DNA of 64,000 bases from Canna indica (Eukaryota > Streptophyta > Magnoliopsida > Zingiberales > Cannaceae): contig CP136896.1 of NCBI GenBank assembly GCA_034359265.1, forward strand, positions 21,855,501 to 21,919,500. Direction: 5' to 3'. Within the stretch, counting starts at the first letter, position 1, and each line of letters opens with the position of its first letter. The position numbers and the translations under genes are program-made. The notes under the pieces were generated by a model. It made no database searches. It saw only the letters and a program-made list of their open reading frames with translations, and had not been told where the DNA came from. Of the stretch, positions 45,228 through 56,027 are shown piece by piece.

Positions 45228-48089
45228 GGCAGCTTCAATGATCTCTTTAATTTTCTGATGCTGCTCAGCATAACTTTTAGCAAAGCTAGTAGCTTTTTGA
45301 TTAACTCCAGAAGGTTTCATGTAAACTATTTCAAAAGGTGAATGCCCAGTAGATCTATTAACCATGTTGTTATAAGCAAATTCAGCCTGTGGTAATACAC
45401 TATCCCACTGTTTTGGCTTGTCCATCACTTTGAGGATGATATGCACTGCTCAGTTTCAATTGAGTGCCAAATTTCTGCCACAATACTTTCCAGAAATGGC
45501 TGACAAATTAAACATCCCTATCTGATACTATAGACTTTGGCACTCCATGAAGTCTAACCACCTCTCTGAAGAAGAGATTAGCAACATTACTAGCATCAGC
45601 AGTCTTCTTGCAAGGTAGGAAATGGGCCATCTTTGAAAATCTATCCACCACTACAAGTATAGAATCCACCTTCCTCACTGTGACAGGTAATCCCAATATA
45701 AAGTCCATTGAAAGATCTTCCCATATAGTGCTAGGGACTGGCAGTGGAGTGTATATGCCAGTGTTTTGGCTGTGCCCCTAAGCTCTTTGACAAACCATGC
45801 ATCTCTCAATGGCTGTAGCAACTTCCTTTGTCATCCTTGGCCCATAATATCTATCACTGACAAGCTTAAGTGTTTTATGTCTGACAAACCATGCATCTCT
45901 CAATGGCTGTAGCAACTTCCTTTGCCATCCTTGGCCCATAATATCTGTCACTGATAAGCTTCAGTGTTTTATGTCTGCCCAAATGGGCTTCTAATCCCCC
46001 CTGCATGCAATTCCTCTATTAGATAACTTCTTAAGGATGTATCTGGTATGCATAACCTATTGCTTTTGAACAAATAGCCATAAGTGATGTGGTAGTCATC
46101 CATGCGTTCCTGGTTCTTGCATCTTTCCCAGATAAGTTGAAAATCAGTATCAGTGGCATACAATTCCTTAAGGTATTCAAAATCAGTAATTCCAACTTGG
46201 ATGGTTGTCAACAAAGAGTTCCTACTGAGAGCATCTGCTACTTTATTATTTCTACCATTTCTAAACTGAAATGTATACTGGAATTTCTGTAGAAACTCTA
46301 ACCATCTAGCATGCATTGAGTTTAGTTTTTTCTGAGATGTCAGGTATTTGAGGGGCTGGTGATCACTATGCAAAATGAAGTCCTTCTGAACTAGATAGTG
46401 AGTCCAATGATCAAAAGCTCTAATGACTGCATAGAGTTCTAATTCATATGTGGGTCACTTTTGTCGAGCCTCACTTAGCTTTTCACTGAAGTAGGCAAGG
46501 CCTGCCTTCTTGCATCAGAACTGCCCCAATCCCAGTCTTAGAGGCATCAATTTCTACTTCAAATGTTTTGTCGAAATTGGGTAGAGCTAACACAGGAGCT
46601 TCTGTCAGTTTTCTTTTTAAAATGTTGAAACTTCTTTCTTGTTCTTCTGCCACACAAATTGACCCTTCTTTAAGCTGTTAGTTAAAGGGTTTGCTATGTC
46701 ACTGAAACCCTTAATGAATCTTCTATAGAAAGTGGCCAAGCCCATAAAACTCCTCAGCTCTGTGATGTTAATTGGAGACTTCCAATCTATGATTGCTCTC
46801 ACCTTCCTCGGATCAGTATGTATTCCTTCCATACTAATGACAAATCCTAGGAAGAGGAGCTTCTCTATGAAGAACTCACACTTGTGGAGACTGAGAAAAA
46901 GTTTGTTTTCTCTCAGAACTTGGAGCACTGCATGAAGTTGCTTTACATGTTCACTTTCTTCTTTACTGAATATGAAAATGTCATCGAAGTAAACTACCAC
47001 AAATTTCCTCATAAAGGATTTCGGAATCTGGTTCATTAACCTCATGAAAGTGCTGGGAGCATTGCACAATCCAAATGGCATTACCAGCCATTCATATAAG
47101 CCCTCCTTGGTTTTAAAAGCTGTTTCCCATTCATCACCAGGTCTTATTCTTATTTGATGATAACCACTCTATGCACATCCCTGCTGTCTAGTTTCGAAAA
47201 GACCTTTGATCCCTCTAATTTATCAAGCATATCTTCCAACCTGGGATAGGAAATCTATATTTCGCAGTGATCTTATTTATGGCCCTGCTGTCTATGCACA
47301 TCCTCCACGTGCTGTCCTTTTTGGGTACTAGAAGTGCTGGCACTGCGCAGGGACTAGTACTCTGCCTAATTAGCTTCTTGCTAAGCAAACCTTCAACAAT
47401 GTTTTGCAGAATGTCATGCACTCATGCTCTATGGGGCTCATTCTGTAATGAGGAAGATTAGGCAGTGTAGCTCCTGGTAGAAAATCTATGGACTGCTTAA
47501 TGTCCCTCATAGGAGGTAATTCTGATGGCAATTCAGGAGGGTGTAAATCAGCATATTCTTCCAGTAGTGGTTTCACAATGTCAGGAACCGGAGGTGTTTC
47601 AGTTTGCTCTGAATTCTTTAAAACCAAGGCCATGATTATATCTTTGCATTGAAAATAAGTCTCTGGAGTTTGAGTGAATGCTTGCTCATTACTGTTAGTA
47701 GCTGGGCATTTGTGACTAGTTGTTGGTGTAGCCATAGAGCAAAGTTTTGGTTCCATGGGCATTAATGTGAGCTTCTTCGAATTTCCAGTAAATGAGTAAG
47801 TATTGAGTTTGCCATTGTGCTGAACGTCCCTGTCATACATCCAAGGCCTCCCCAATTGGATATGGCAGGCATCCATCTCCAAGATATCACACAAAATGCT
47901 ATCTTTGTACACTGATCCTATAGAGATTGGTACAAGGCTTTGATGCTTAACTGTGACATCAATTCCTCTTTTAACCCATCCTATCCTATAAGGATTTGGA
48001 TGAGGAGTAGTAGTCAATTTCAGTGTATTAACCATTGCTTTCGACACTACATTTTCACTACTTCCCCCATCTATAATCAGTTCACACAC
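45228..48089 (-). pseudogene. Gypsy C pol: protease, RT, RNase H, integrase (broken)
   Basis: Minus strand. Protease region (48089 down to about 47700) has LIIDGGSSENVVS, then CDILEMDACHIQLGRPWMYD. RT follows with [25 protein letters not shown] (about 47340) and [17 protein letters not shown], with the catalytic YFDD intact (about 46985). RNase H has HSDHQPLKYLTSQKKLN and NKVADALSRN. Integrase has [32 protein letters not shown] (about 45700) and [23 protein letters not shown] (about 45380). Stops and frameshifts separate the blocks (near 47215, 46620, 46400, 45970 and 45508). A 94-bp tandem duplication at 45789-45976 disrupts the start of integrase. Confidence 0.85.
45789..45976. repeat. 94-bp tandem duplication in Gypsy C integrase
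   Basis: GACAAACCATGCATCTCTCA begins at 45789 and again at 45883. The two units are near-identical, with a few substitutions (for example CTATCACTGACA against CTGTCACTGATA). The length is not a multiple of three, so the copy shifts the frame. Confidence 0.93.
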
Positions 48090-48170
48090 CTTGCCAAGAA
48101 CCGTACACTTGGTTCTAAAAATTTCATTTCTTTGTGTGAAGACCTGTTGTTTCTAAGTGATTAGTATCTT

Positions 48171-49139
48171 CTACAGAATGCATAATAAAGGCTCTCCTTC
48201 GTCACCAACTAACCGTGTTTCTTCTTCTCCTAAAGGCTCTCCGTAATCTACCAAGTCTTCATTGTCTTCCCCCAATTGCTCAGTCATTTGTAACATTCTC
48301 CTTCTTGGGCAGTCACTAGACTTGTGGCCAACAACATTACACTTGAAGCACTTCAAAGGGTAAGATCTTTGATAAGGATTCCGAGGCCTTTGGTACTGAG
48401 GTGGAAGCTTATCTGCAACTGGGTTTTCAGCCTCAGGTTTGGTAGTGTTATTTGACTTTATTACAGTAGTACTGGAGGGATTGGTATATTGCTGACATTG
48501 ACTTGTAGAAGCATTTTGGAAATTAGCATGGGGCTTATTCTTATCAGTATAACAATCAGCCACTGCCTTCCACTTGGTATTCATCTTGTTGGACACCCGA
48601 GCAAGTTGTTTCTCTACTCTGAGAGCTAAATTCACTGCTTCATTGAGGGACCAAACATTGTTTAGTTCCAATTTTTCCTGAATAGGTAAACTGAGCCCAC
48701 TAGTATACCTAGCTACTTGTTGAGCTTCTGATTCAAGTAGGTTGTTTCGCGAACTGAGTCTATAAAATTCCTCAGTGTACTCGGTCACACTTCTTCCTCG
48801 TTGGCTGCAGTGATGAAATTGTTGATACAATATTTGCTCAAAATTAGCAGGGAGGAACCAGAGCTTCATCAATTGTTTCATCTGGGGCCATGCTCGGATC
48901 TTATCTTTACCCTCCCTCAATCGATTCTGCTGGTATCGATCCCACCAGGCTGAGGCGCCGCCCCTCAATTTGTAAGAAACTAGTTTGACCTGTTGATGCT
49001 CAGGGACATTCATGTAATCTAGAAATGTCTCTACCTCATGTAGCCAATCAAGGAAATTTTCTATGTGTAATTGACTATCAAAGAAGAGAATATCCATTTT
49101 CATAGTATCTGAAGTTAAAGAGTACCTTCCTTGTTGCAT
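48171..49139 (-). CDS. Gypsy C gag
   Basis: A 322-codon open frame on the minus strand. It has the Retrotrans_gag core: FLDWLHEVETFLDYMNVPEHQQVKLVSYKLRGGASAWWDRYQ near residues 29-70, then YQQFHHCSQRGRSVTEYTEEFYRLSSRNNL. A Lys/Asn/Thr-rich linker leads to the zinc knuckle CFKCNVVGHKSSDC near residue 267 and an acidic tail. The product would form the particle core of this chromovirus-type element. The frame is intact here, though pol is broken. The start at 49139 is about 430 bases inside the 5' LTR border; a more upstream start cannot be excluded, because stops are present but the leader is not conserved. The region 49140-49570 is leader without a gene. Confidence 0.85.
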   Translation of the reverse strand: MQQGRYSLTSDTMKMDILFFDSQLHIENFLDWLHEVETFLDYMNVPEHQQVKLVSYKLRGGASAWWDRYQQNRLREGKDKIRAWPQMKQLMKLWFLPANFEQILYQQFHHCSQRGRSVTEYTEEFYRLSSRNNLLESEAQQVARYTSGLSLPIQEKLELNNVWSLNEAVNLALRVEKQLARVSNKMNTKWKAVADCYTDKNKPHANFQNASTSQCQQYTNPSSTTVIKSNNTTKPEAENPVADKLPPQYQRPRNPYQRSYPLKCFKCNVVGHKSSDCPRRRMLQMTEQLGEDNEDLVDYGEPLGEEETRLVGDEGEPLLCIL

Positions 49140-49570
49140 AAATTGATTTGTGCCATGCTGATACAGCTATTGTCGCTGCGGCAGAGGTCTGGATAATGTG
49201 GGTTCGATCTCATCGTCAGAATCCACATCAGGTGCGATCATATGCGATCATATGCGATCCTAGCTGAGAGGGTTGCGGATCATCAAGGTCGAAGTACTCT
49301 TGTCTTCGATGGGCGAACGAGCAAGTAGCTAGGGCTCCAGAGAAAAGGGGGTCGAACCCTAGCTCTCGCTGGCTCGAAATTGGCGCCGGCGATCGGTGAT
49401 GGTCGAGCCACAGCTTGTCTCACATCAATCGCCAGTTCATCTGTCTTGTGATTCACCTCCTAGATTTCTCGCTAGAGAAAATCCAGTGTGATTGTGGATT
49501 TCGGAGAAGGAATCCTATCGTCGTCGGGGTGGGCGATTGAGCTCGGCAACATCCTCGCTATGATACCAGC

Positions 49571-49936
49571 TGATGCAAACAGCAATCCAAAATCCAACTA
49601 TGGATTAGAAAACAAAGTGATCAGCTGTTGAAACTGAAAACTTCAATTTTATTCATGAATGAAGAACAGAACATTGGTTCATATTCAATCGAGAAAAGGA
49701 ATTGAATTCAAATCAAAACAACGGAGCTTTAAATATAACCCGCGCGAAAGAATACATCACTTGTGGACCGTTGATCAATCCACGTGTCATTACCTGACTT
49801 AACACAAAACTACTTTACAGAAACAATGTAAACTGAACTGATTACATTTAATAAACTGGAAACAATTACACTCAATCACAAACTCTTTAGCTAATTACAA
49901 TTGGCTTCTCGTTTGATGAACCAGCCTGCATCATCA
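49571..49936 (-). repeat. Gypsy C 5' LTR
   Basis: A 366-base LTR starting TGATGCAAACAGC and ending CCTGCATCATCA on the plus strand, followed by the TSD GTGTC. The primer-binding-site-like sequence lies directly to the left (49558-49570). Confidence 0.92.
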
Positions 49937-51530
49937 GTGTCCAAGCCAGCCCAAAAGAATTTTATCCTCTTGCCAATTCGCTTGATTGCCTTATTAGGCC
50001 CTTTGAAAATGGATAACATGTAAGCGGTGTTGCCGGTGATGGTGTTGTTAATTAAAGTGAGGTTCCCAGCTCTTGAGAGTAGTCTACCTTGCTAGTTGCT
50101 TAGCTTGTTATCAATTCTTGTGATGAGTTGCAGCCAATCTTCTTTTGTAGTCATCCGCACCTACGTGGGAGGCTTAGATAGTTCACTGGGAAGCTACCCA
50201 CGCAACACGCAAGCTTGACAACCATGCTACGGGTAGCATTTTGGTCCCCTTGTAGGCTGAGTAGGCAAGTCTTGCTCAGATTGAGTCTTAACCCTGAAGC
50301 AAGGTCAAAGCAATGGGGCAACAATGTACGTTCTTTAGGCTCACCCCATTATTGGCATAGAAAAGTATCATAGTGAGCGAAAGGTGCATATTTGACCCCA
50401 TTGTCAACTCTCTACTCTAGCACACCTTTAAAATGGTCACTCTGGACTGCATTGCTGCCATTTGCTGGTCAGTTGTGATAGGCAATGGTCGGTTGAAAAT
50501 GTATGAAGATGACAGGTTGCCCTGCCTGACTTCCCGCTTGTGGAGGAAGCCCTTCCCCAAGCATTCTTTGATAAATAAGGTGGACTCAATACTCAGTAAG
50601 TGCATGACCCATGTAACCCAGAAGCCCTATGCCAAAAACATATCAAGAAAAAAGTCTTAGTAAAGAGAGTTGAATGCCTTCTCTAAATCCACTTTCGGAA
50701 GAAGGCCATTCACATTGACGAGTTTATATGCTCAAATGGTTTCATGAACACCCATGAAGCAGTTGAGGACTTGAGGGTGCCTTTGCCCGTGAGATATGTT
50801 CCTTGGCAGTTATTAATCAAGTTCTCCATGCGAGGCTTGAGGCGTTGAGCGAGGACCTTAGAAAGGAACCTAACTATGTTGTTTCCAATGATGATCGGCC
50901 TGAATTCCCATAAGTTGGGCGCACCATTAGTCTTAGTGATCAACATAATGGTGGTCTTGTTGATTTGACTTAGAAACTCAGGTTTATTATAGATTTTGTT
51001 AAACATGTTTATCAGATAAGTGTGAATGGTATCCCAAAAAGTGCCGAAGAATTCTAGGGGTAAACCATCTATGTGCCAGGAGCCTTGTAGGAACCCATGT
51101 CAAAAACAACCACTCTAATCTCCTCCACTGTGAAAGGCTCATCGATTTGTGAGGGAGTCGGAAGTGCTTGTATGTTCAGCTCCCAATTGATTTTTAGAAG
51201 GGGTTTCGTGGTTGTACCAAGCAATTGAACATAGAAGTTTTTGAAGTAGTCACAAATGCCATTATTCGTCTCAATATAATGAATCTAGTTTTCCTTTCTT
51301 TTGAAGGAGGTCCATTTAATGGAAAAATCATTTGTTCTGGTCTCCTTCCTCAAGGAATGCTGCTTTGAATGTTGTCTCCAATAAGTGTCTTCATGCTTGT
51401 ACAAAGTGTCACGATTCTTCTTGCCTATATAGATTTCATTGGTGTCAAGCCTATAATAGTTATTAATGGAGGGCATATTAGTCATTTGAAGTGCACTTCT
51501 TAGGATGTAGATAGTTAAACCAAACAAGAT

Positions 51531-53490
51531 GTAGGAAATTAATTAATTCATGGGATGTTACCCTTCACCTCTAATAAAAAATGTCATTGGCATTATCTAA
51601 GAAGTTTATAAGTTAATTAATTGTAAGTGCACAAAGTTATTAATTGTGTGAACCAAACCATACCTCAATATAATGATAAATTATGACACTTCTGCTTGAT
51701 AATAACCACAGGCATCTTCGCTTACAGGTGAATTCATGTGAAAGGGAGCATAATATTATCCCATAATTGTTTGACTTTGAACAAAACAGAAGAGCAAGGA
51801 GATATTGCATATGATGCTGAGCATGAATGCCAATGCTGATTTGATGATGGTAAAGAGAACATACATAATACGAAAAGATCCAACAGATTCTTGATTCTTG
51901 GGATGCTGTATAGTATTTCTAATGCATCCACTATCAAAGTTAATGCCATTTCCAGTTCCCACTCTGGTTGTAAATAGCAAGAATCTCTATTGGAAGTGAA
52001 ATGTAGATAAATCACGTTTGAACTTTGTACTTCAACTGTTGTTGCTCCGTTGACTCCTTTTACCCCCCTGTTTTTTTAGTTCGATTTGTGTAGATAGCTG
52101 AAGCGATGCAAGATTTTACTATTTATGTGCTTTCCTCATATGATACATCTTTGTTCATCCGGAAGTTAATGATGCATATTCTGTTACTCTCTCTCCTATG
52201 CCTAAACATTGTGAAATTAGAATCGCAGTATAGAATTTTATACAAATACGTTCAATTTTGATAATAATATTGTTCAAATATTCTTTTTGCCCAAAAAAAG
52301 GATGAATTTACTAACTTGGTTCATTTATCATGTGGATTTTAATTTGTTCCAAATATTTGAAAAATGCAAAGATCCTCATATATAAATTTGTTATATTATT
52401 TTAAATGCCACGTTAGATCTCCTGTTCCAGTGATTAAGGTCTATTCATTTTACAAATTGATACTAGACAACAAGATAATATAGTGATTTATTTGTTGTTC
52501 GTTTAGTGCGACACTGAACAATGGAAATAGTATTGTCCTGTGTTTATTTCGTAAAATCACTGAATACAAAAACTCTGATTTATGAAAATACCCCGGTTCA
52601 TGGTAATACTGGGTTAGGTTGTGTTAAAATTTTAATAATTAAAATTTGAGTAATTATAGACTGGGGCGACCCAAAAAGTAGTGGGGTATAATACAAAATT
52701 TTAAAATGAGATCTTTCATTTATTCAATAAATTAAATTAATATAATTTTTATATAATTTTTATATTTTAATTTTTTTTGAGATGAGTGTTTGAGAGAGTC
52801 AGACGTTGTTTTTATTTGAACTTGTGAACGATCGACCGTTGGAGGCTTAGTTGTTTGGAGCCGGCGGATAATCGGATATAGAGAAGATGAAAAGTTCGAA
52901 GATGGGCTAAAAATTTTGTTCGGATAATCTGTAATTGCAGATCTGATACATCTAATGGCCTCCACGTATCAATTCTATCGAGGAATGAATTCTTCGGCGG
53001 AATTCAATTATCTAACAATTGTCAGATAATATATGTCCATTGTTCGTCTCTTTGCATGCTTTAATTTTTTCTTTTTCGTTTTCTACAAATTAAAAGTCCT
53101 CTAAAAGAGGACTATAATTTGTGAACTTAATAAGAAGGCTGATTTTTTTTCCAGAATAAAAATATTGAATTGAGCCTATTTAATTTCAACAAACGAAAAT
53201 TAATTGATTATGCACACAAATTCACCATAAAAAATAGTTAGTAAATAATAAAACAGACCAAAGGTAATTAATGCAAAACAAACAATAATTAAAGTGCACC
53301 CGAAATTAATTAATTAACCAAACCATATAATATATTTGGTCAATTAATTATCAGATATTGAATTGATGCATGCATGCATCAATTCAAATGCAGGAGGTGC
53401 CCATCCACTTGGGGCCTAAGGCAATGGCCTTAGTGGCCTAGTGGATGGGTCGGCCCTGACTATAGATCCTTGTGTTGGGATGGGAATAGG
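51531..53490. other. Intergenic, AT-rich; possible 3' part of the POLAR-like gene
   Basis: No complete gene seen. After the L1 relic, acceptor-like CACAG and TTACAG at 51711 and 51727 could begin a short last exon of the POLAR-like gene, in phase with the donor at 37765. The first gives 9 codons to a TGA at 51741, the second 12 codons to a TAA at 51766. Nothing in their sequence confirms either. From 51770 the sequence is low-copy-looking and could be a 3' untranslated region. From 52000 it is AT-rich and featureless. A minus-strand frame at 52732-52965 has no recognisable content. Confidence 0.3.
53400..53449. repeat. Short hairpin (CCCATCCACT palindrome)
   Basis: CCCATCCACT, then GGGGCCTAAGGC, is mirrored by GGCCTTAGTGGCC, then AGTGGATGGG, leaving a 2-3-base loop. 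The stem is about 22 base pairs with few mismatches. It may be the remnant of a small palindromic element; no function is inferred. Confidence 0.7.
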
Positions 53491-53494
53491 AAAT

Positions 53495-53815
53495 ACATCG
53501 GAAATAATAATTTAAAAAATTCAAACCATCCTGAAAATAGCGATCTACTTTAAAAATATTAAGGAGTTCAACATAAAAGAAGAAGGATAAGATATACCTC
53601 AAACTGCGTTTGGTATGACTGTTCTTGTCCCCGTTTTGAGATGCACACATGCAACACATCGGAAATAACAATTTAAAAAATTCAAATCATCTCAAAAATA
53701 ACGATCTATTTTAGAAATATTAAGGAGTTCAACATAAAAGAATAAGAAGATATACCTCAAACTGTGTTTGGTATGACTGCTCCTATCCCCGTTTTGAGAT
53801 GCATACGTGCATGTC
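53495..53815. repeat. Two-copy tandem duplication, 161-bp period
   Basis: ACATCGGAAATAATAATTT begins at 53495 and, with small changes, again at 53656. Each copy continues through TTAAGGAGTTCAACATAAAA and ATACCTCAAACTG to GTTTTGAGATGCA. The copies differ by scattered substitutions and a short indel. The open frames in it are fortuitous. Confidence 0.9.
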
Positions 53816-53848
53816 CTCCAGTGTAAGTCCACACCAAGCACCTCGCAA

Positions 53849-53984
53849 CAAAAGTGTCATGCCCCAAAATCAGGTCACGCGACCGACCAGAGTGCGGACA
53901 GACACTCGGAAGCCTATACCATGCAACCACATCAACCATACCATACATACAACTCAGGATGTCATAACACACATTTATTTATAA
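53849..53984 (+). repeat. Possible gypsy LTR fragment
   Basis: TGTCATGCCCCAAAATCAGG, then ACGCGACCGACCAGAG, resembles the start of a plant Ty3-gypsy LTR (TGTCA-GCCCC type), cut off after about 135 bases by the long-TIR element half. No other part of such an element is nearby. Confidence 0.3.
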
Positions 53985-54200
53985 GAGTAAATACAAAAAA
54001 AAGGAACTTTGGCCATTTTCTCACTTTTAACATAAACTTTTTACGTTAGCAAAGAAATACACGAACTATCATTCCGTCACCACGTTTAGTATGCTCCTTC
54101 AATTTTGACAGATTTGGCTGATATGTCACGTTAACAGCGATGACATGGCAAATATTATCCTACGTGAATTATTATTTTATTATTATAAAAAGTTTTATTT
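53985..54200. mobile_element. Left half of a long-TIR (Mutator-like) element
   Basis: GAGTAAATACAAAAAAAAGG, then ACTTTGGCCATTTTCTCAC, AATACACGAACTATCATTCC and GTCACCACGTTT, matches the terminal repeat of the element at 30941. The GC-rich block 54220-54435 may be its core. No right terminal repeat is found before Copia E at 54624, so it is truncated. Confidence 0.6.
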
Positions 54201-54439
54201 TTAACTCTCATTTGTTTCCTCCTCATATTCTCCCTCGATGACACACCGCTGTTCGGAGCGCCATTCCACGTTGGCAACGGCTGCTCGCTGCATGACGAGG
54301 ATGGCCAGCATTCACTGCCACCACCACGGGGGCAGTGGAGGAGACCCTCTGCGGCAGGAGGTGGACATGGCAGTGATCCGAGCTACGAGCCACGATGAGC
54401 ACAGTCATAGCAGTCATAGCACACGAATAAATTAGGTCG

Positions 54440-54610
54440 GATCAAAATCTAACCTTCATTCCCATTATCTAACCTTCTTCGCATTCTTCATCCTGTGAAA
54501 CTTCATACAAGCATCAAGGAGCATATCTGCAACCTGCCGCGCACTCGGTCTCCGAAGCTCCCATCGATTAGCATCAACCTGGTTACCAGCTCCATCAAAA
54601 CCACACCTAT
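54440..54610 (-). other. Unidentified gene-like fragment
   Basis: The minus strand reads CGFDGAGNQVDANRWELRRP, then SARQVADMLLDACMKFHRMKNAKK, to a stop. The composition and steady frame look like the C-terminus of a real protein, but I do not recognise it. It is squeezed between the long-TIR element relic and the Copia E LTR, so it may be captured or stranded. Confidence 0.25.
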
Positions 54611-54623
54611 GCTATAAATTAAC

Positions 54624-54972
54624 TGTTGAACCAAATTATCTGGTCAACATATAAGCTGACTCACTATGGTTCGGGTCTGATGTAATAGCTTAAGTAGTCT
54701 TATTGTTTTGTCTCTTATGAGTTTAAGTGTGAGTACTGCTGATGTAATAAGGTAGAATAGTTTAAGTTTGGAAGGTTTCTAGAAGCTCGTGATACCTATT
54801 TAGTATCCGAGATATACTCCATTTCGATTGATTCCATTTTTTTCGGTTTCTCTTTCAAATTTCCCTCTCTGTAATAGACGAAGCTAACCATGGCTGTTCA
54901 TCTTCAATAAAGTTTCCTTTTCATTCTTGCCTGTGATCGTGTGATACATTTCTCAATTGAGCTAAAGCAACA
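54624..54972 (+). repeat. Copia E 5' LTR
   Basis: A 349-base LTR starting TGTTGAACCAAATT and ending AAAGCAACA, with 5-base inverted ends TGTTG/CAACA. An AATAAA signal sits in CTTCAATAAAGTTTCC near 54908. The start is judged by the TG and by the element layout, because the partner LTR is outside the window. Confidence 0.82.
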
Positions 54973-55001
54973 ATTGGTATCAGAGCTGTGATTTAGCTCT
55001 A

Positions 55002-55043
55002 ATGGCGACGACTGGTCTTGTGAATCCATCGGTACCCCATTTC
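55002..55043 (+). pseudogene. Copia E gag, first 14 codons
   Basis: MATTGLVNPSVPHF, the N-terminus of a copia gag. It is cut by CACTA-2 and continues as DGVEYEDWLLVMQTFF at 61979. TTC is the duplicated target. Confidence 0.85.
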
Positions 55044-55240
55044 CACTACTAGAAATTGGTTCTTCAGCAATGGCCGCTCAAGCCGTTGCAATTTGCAACG
55101 ACGTTCTTATGGCCGCTCAAGCCGTTGTAGATGTTAATTACCTTAGCAATGACTTTCTAACGGACACGTGAGCCATTGCTGAAGATTAACTTATCAGTAA
55201 CGGCGTTCTAACGGTTAAGTGAGCCGTTGCTGATAAGTTT
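55044..55240 (+). repeat. CACTA-2 left terminus, subterminal repeats and promoter
   Basis: Repeated GGCCGCTCAAGCCGTTG, AACGGnnACGTGAGCC and GCCGTTGCTGATAA words. A TATA-like TTTATATAGGG ends the array at about 55228-55238, directly before a GC-rich leader, so this is probably the element's promoter. From 55241 to 55730 there is a GC-rich leader and then AT-rich sequence with repeated TAGATTAATT words, without a gene. Confidence 0.8.
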
Positions 55241-55753
55241 ATATAGGGCACGCGCCCGCGCCTGCCCCTTCCTCCTTCTTCCTCTTCCTCTTCTCGCCGC
55301 GTGCTGCCGCTGTTGCCACCCCGTCCTCGACTGCCGATTTTGACCGCCGCCGCCCCGTCTGTTCTAGGTATTCCTCGTCGTCCCACCTTCCTTCCCTAGA
55401 TCCGGCCAAAACCCTAAATATAGGGTTTCGGCCGGTGGCCGACGGCCGGACCATTGTCTAGTGTCTGAAATTCATTAATTAATGATTTTTTAATTAATTG
55501 TTTAATTTATAGATTAATTGTTAGATTAATTTTTAGGATTTAGATTAATTTTTAGATTAATTGTTATGATATAGATTAATTTTTAGATTAATTGTTAGAG
55601 TTTAGATTAATTTATAGATTAATCTATTTAGATTAATATTATGTTTTAGATTAATAATGACATGTTAATCATTTAAATTAGTTAAAATGTTTTAGATTAA
55701 TATTAATTAATTAGTTAAAATGTTAATTAGTCCAGAGTCATCCTCAGTGGACT

Positions 55754-55850
55754 CGCACCGGAATCCTCCACTTCGGACTCGCGCCGGAATCATTCATTTC
55801 GGACTCCCGCCGGAATCGTCCACTTTGGACTCGTGTCGGAATTTCCACTA
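55754..55850 (+). repeat. Four-copy minisatellite in the CACTA-2 leader
   Basis: Four imperfect copies of a 26-27-base unit with core GGACTCGCGCCGGAATC followed by a TCCACTT-type tail. It lies upstream of the hairpin and TNP2 and is absent at the matching place in CACTA-1. Confidence 0.88.
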
Positions 55851-56027
55851 TACACTCGAACTGATTCAAAATATTTAGAAAATAATCATCTATCCGACGA
55901 GTTGATACGTTTCACGTACGTATCGATGAGTCGGATATGATTTAGCAAAACCTTAGATCCGTTCGGGGGTTGTATGTGCTTGTAAAAGAAGTAGATGACC
56001 TTTTATACGACGTACAACCCTTGTATT

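Larger units (their letters stand above)
39370..49936 (-). mobile_element. Gypsy C, chromovirus-type LTR retrotransposon, split by Copia D
   Basis: Flanked by the TSD GTGTC (39365-39369 and 49937-49941). The LTRs begin TGATGCAAACAGC on the plus strand and are about 370 bases: 39370-39742 and 49571-49936. Next to the right LTR the minus strand reads GCTGGTATCATAGCG, a degenerate initiator-Met primer-binding site. By eye the LTRs differ at about a dozen positions plus a 6-base insertion. Coding order on the minus strand is gag, protease, RT, RNase H, integrase and a chromovirus-style C-terminus. Removing Copia D (TSD GGCAG) restores the element. Confidence 0.93.
38190..51530 (-). mobile_element. 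L1-type LINE relic, 5'-truncated, split by a gypsy element
   Basis: Minus-strand LINE in two blocks (38190-39369 and 49942-51530). The right block holds reverse transcriptase motifs in broken frames (ITKTNGAPNLWEFRPI, ILAQRL-type VLAQRLKPRMENLINNCQG). The left block holds the C-terminal part (CPRDKGSLGILDMRAHNLARLGSWLWKLI, then WHSKVPPKISLFGWL of the zf-RVT region, then RFLWFERNKKC). Across the insertion the LINE frame reads FFWAGLDT then PSIRGK, with GTGTC duplicated. The 3' end is a short poly-T at 38190-38198 on the plus strand. ORF1 and endonuclease are absent. Confidence 0.85.

Noticed and set aside
52732..52965. 77-codon minus-strand frame
   Set aside because: No recognisable domain; AT-rich Lys/Ile-rich C-terminus typical of chance frames.
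53438..54049. Frames of 60-80 codons across the tandem duplication and beyond
   Set aside because: They overlap a non-coding 161-bp duplication and LTR-like fragment; no homology recognised.
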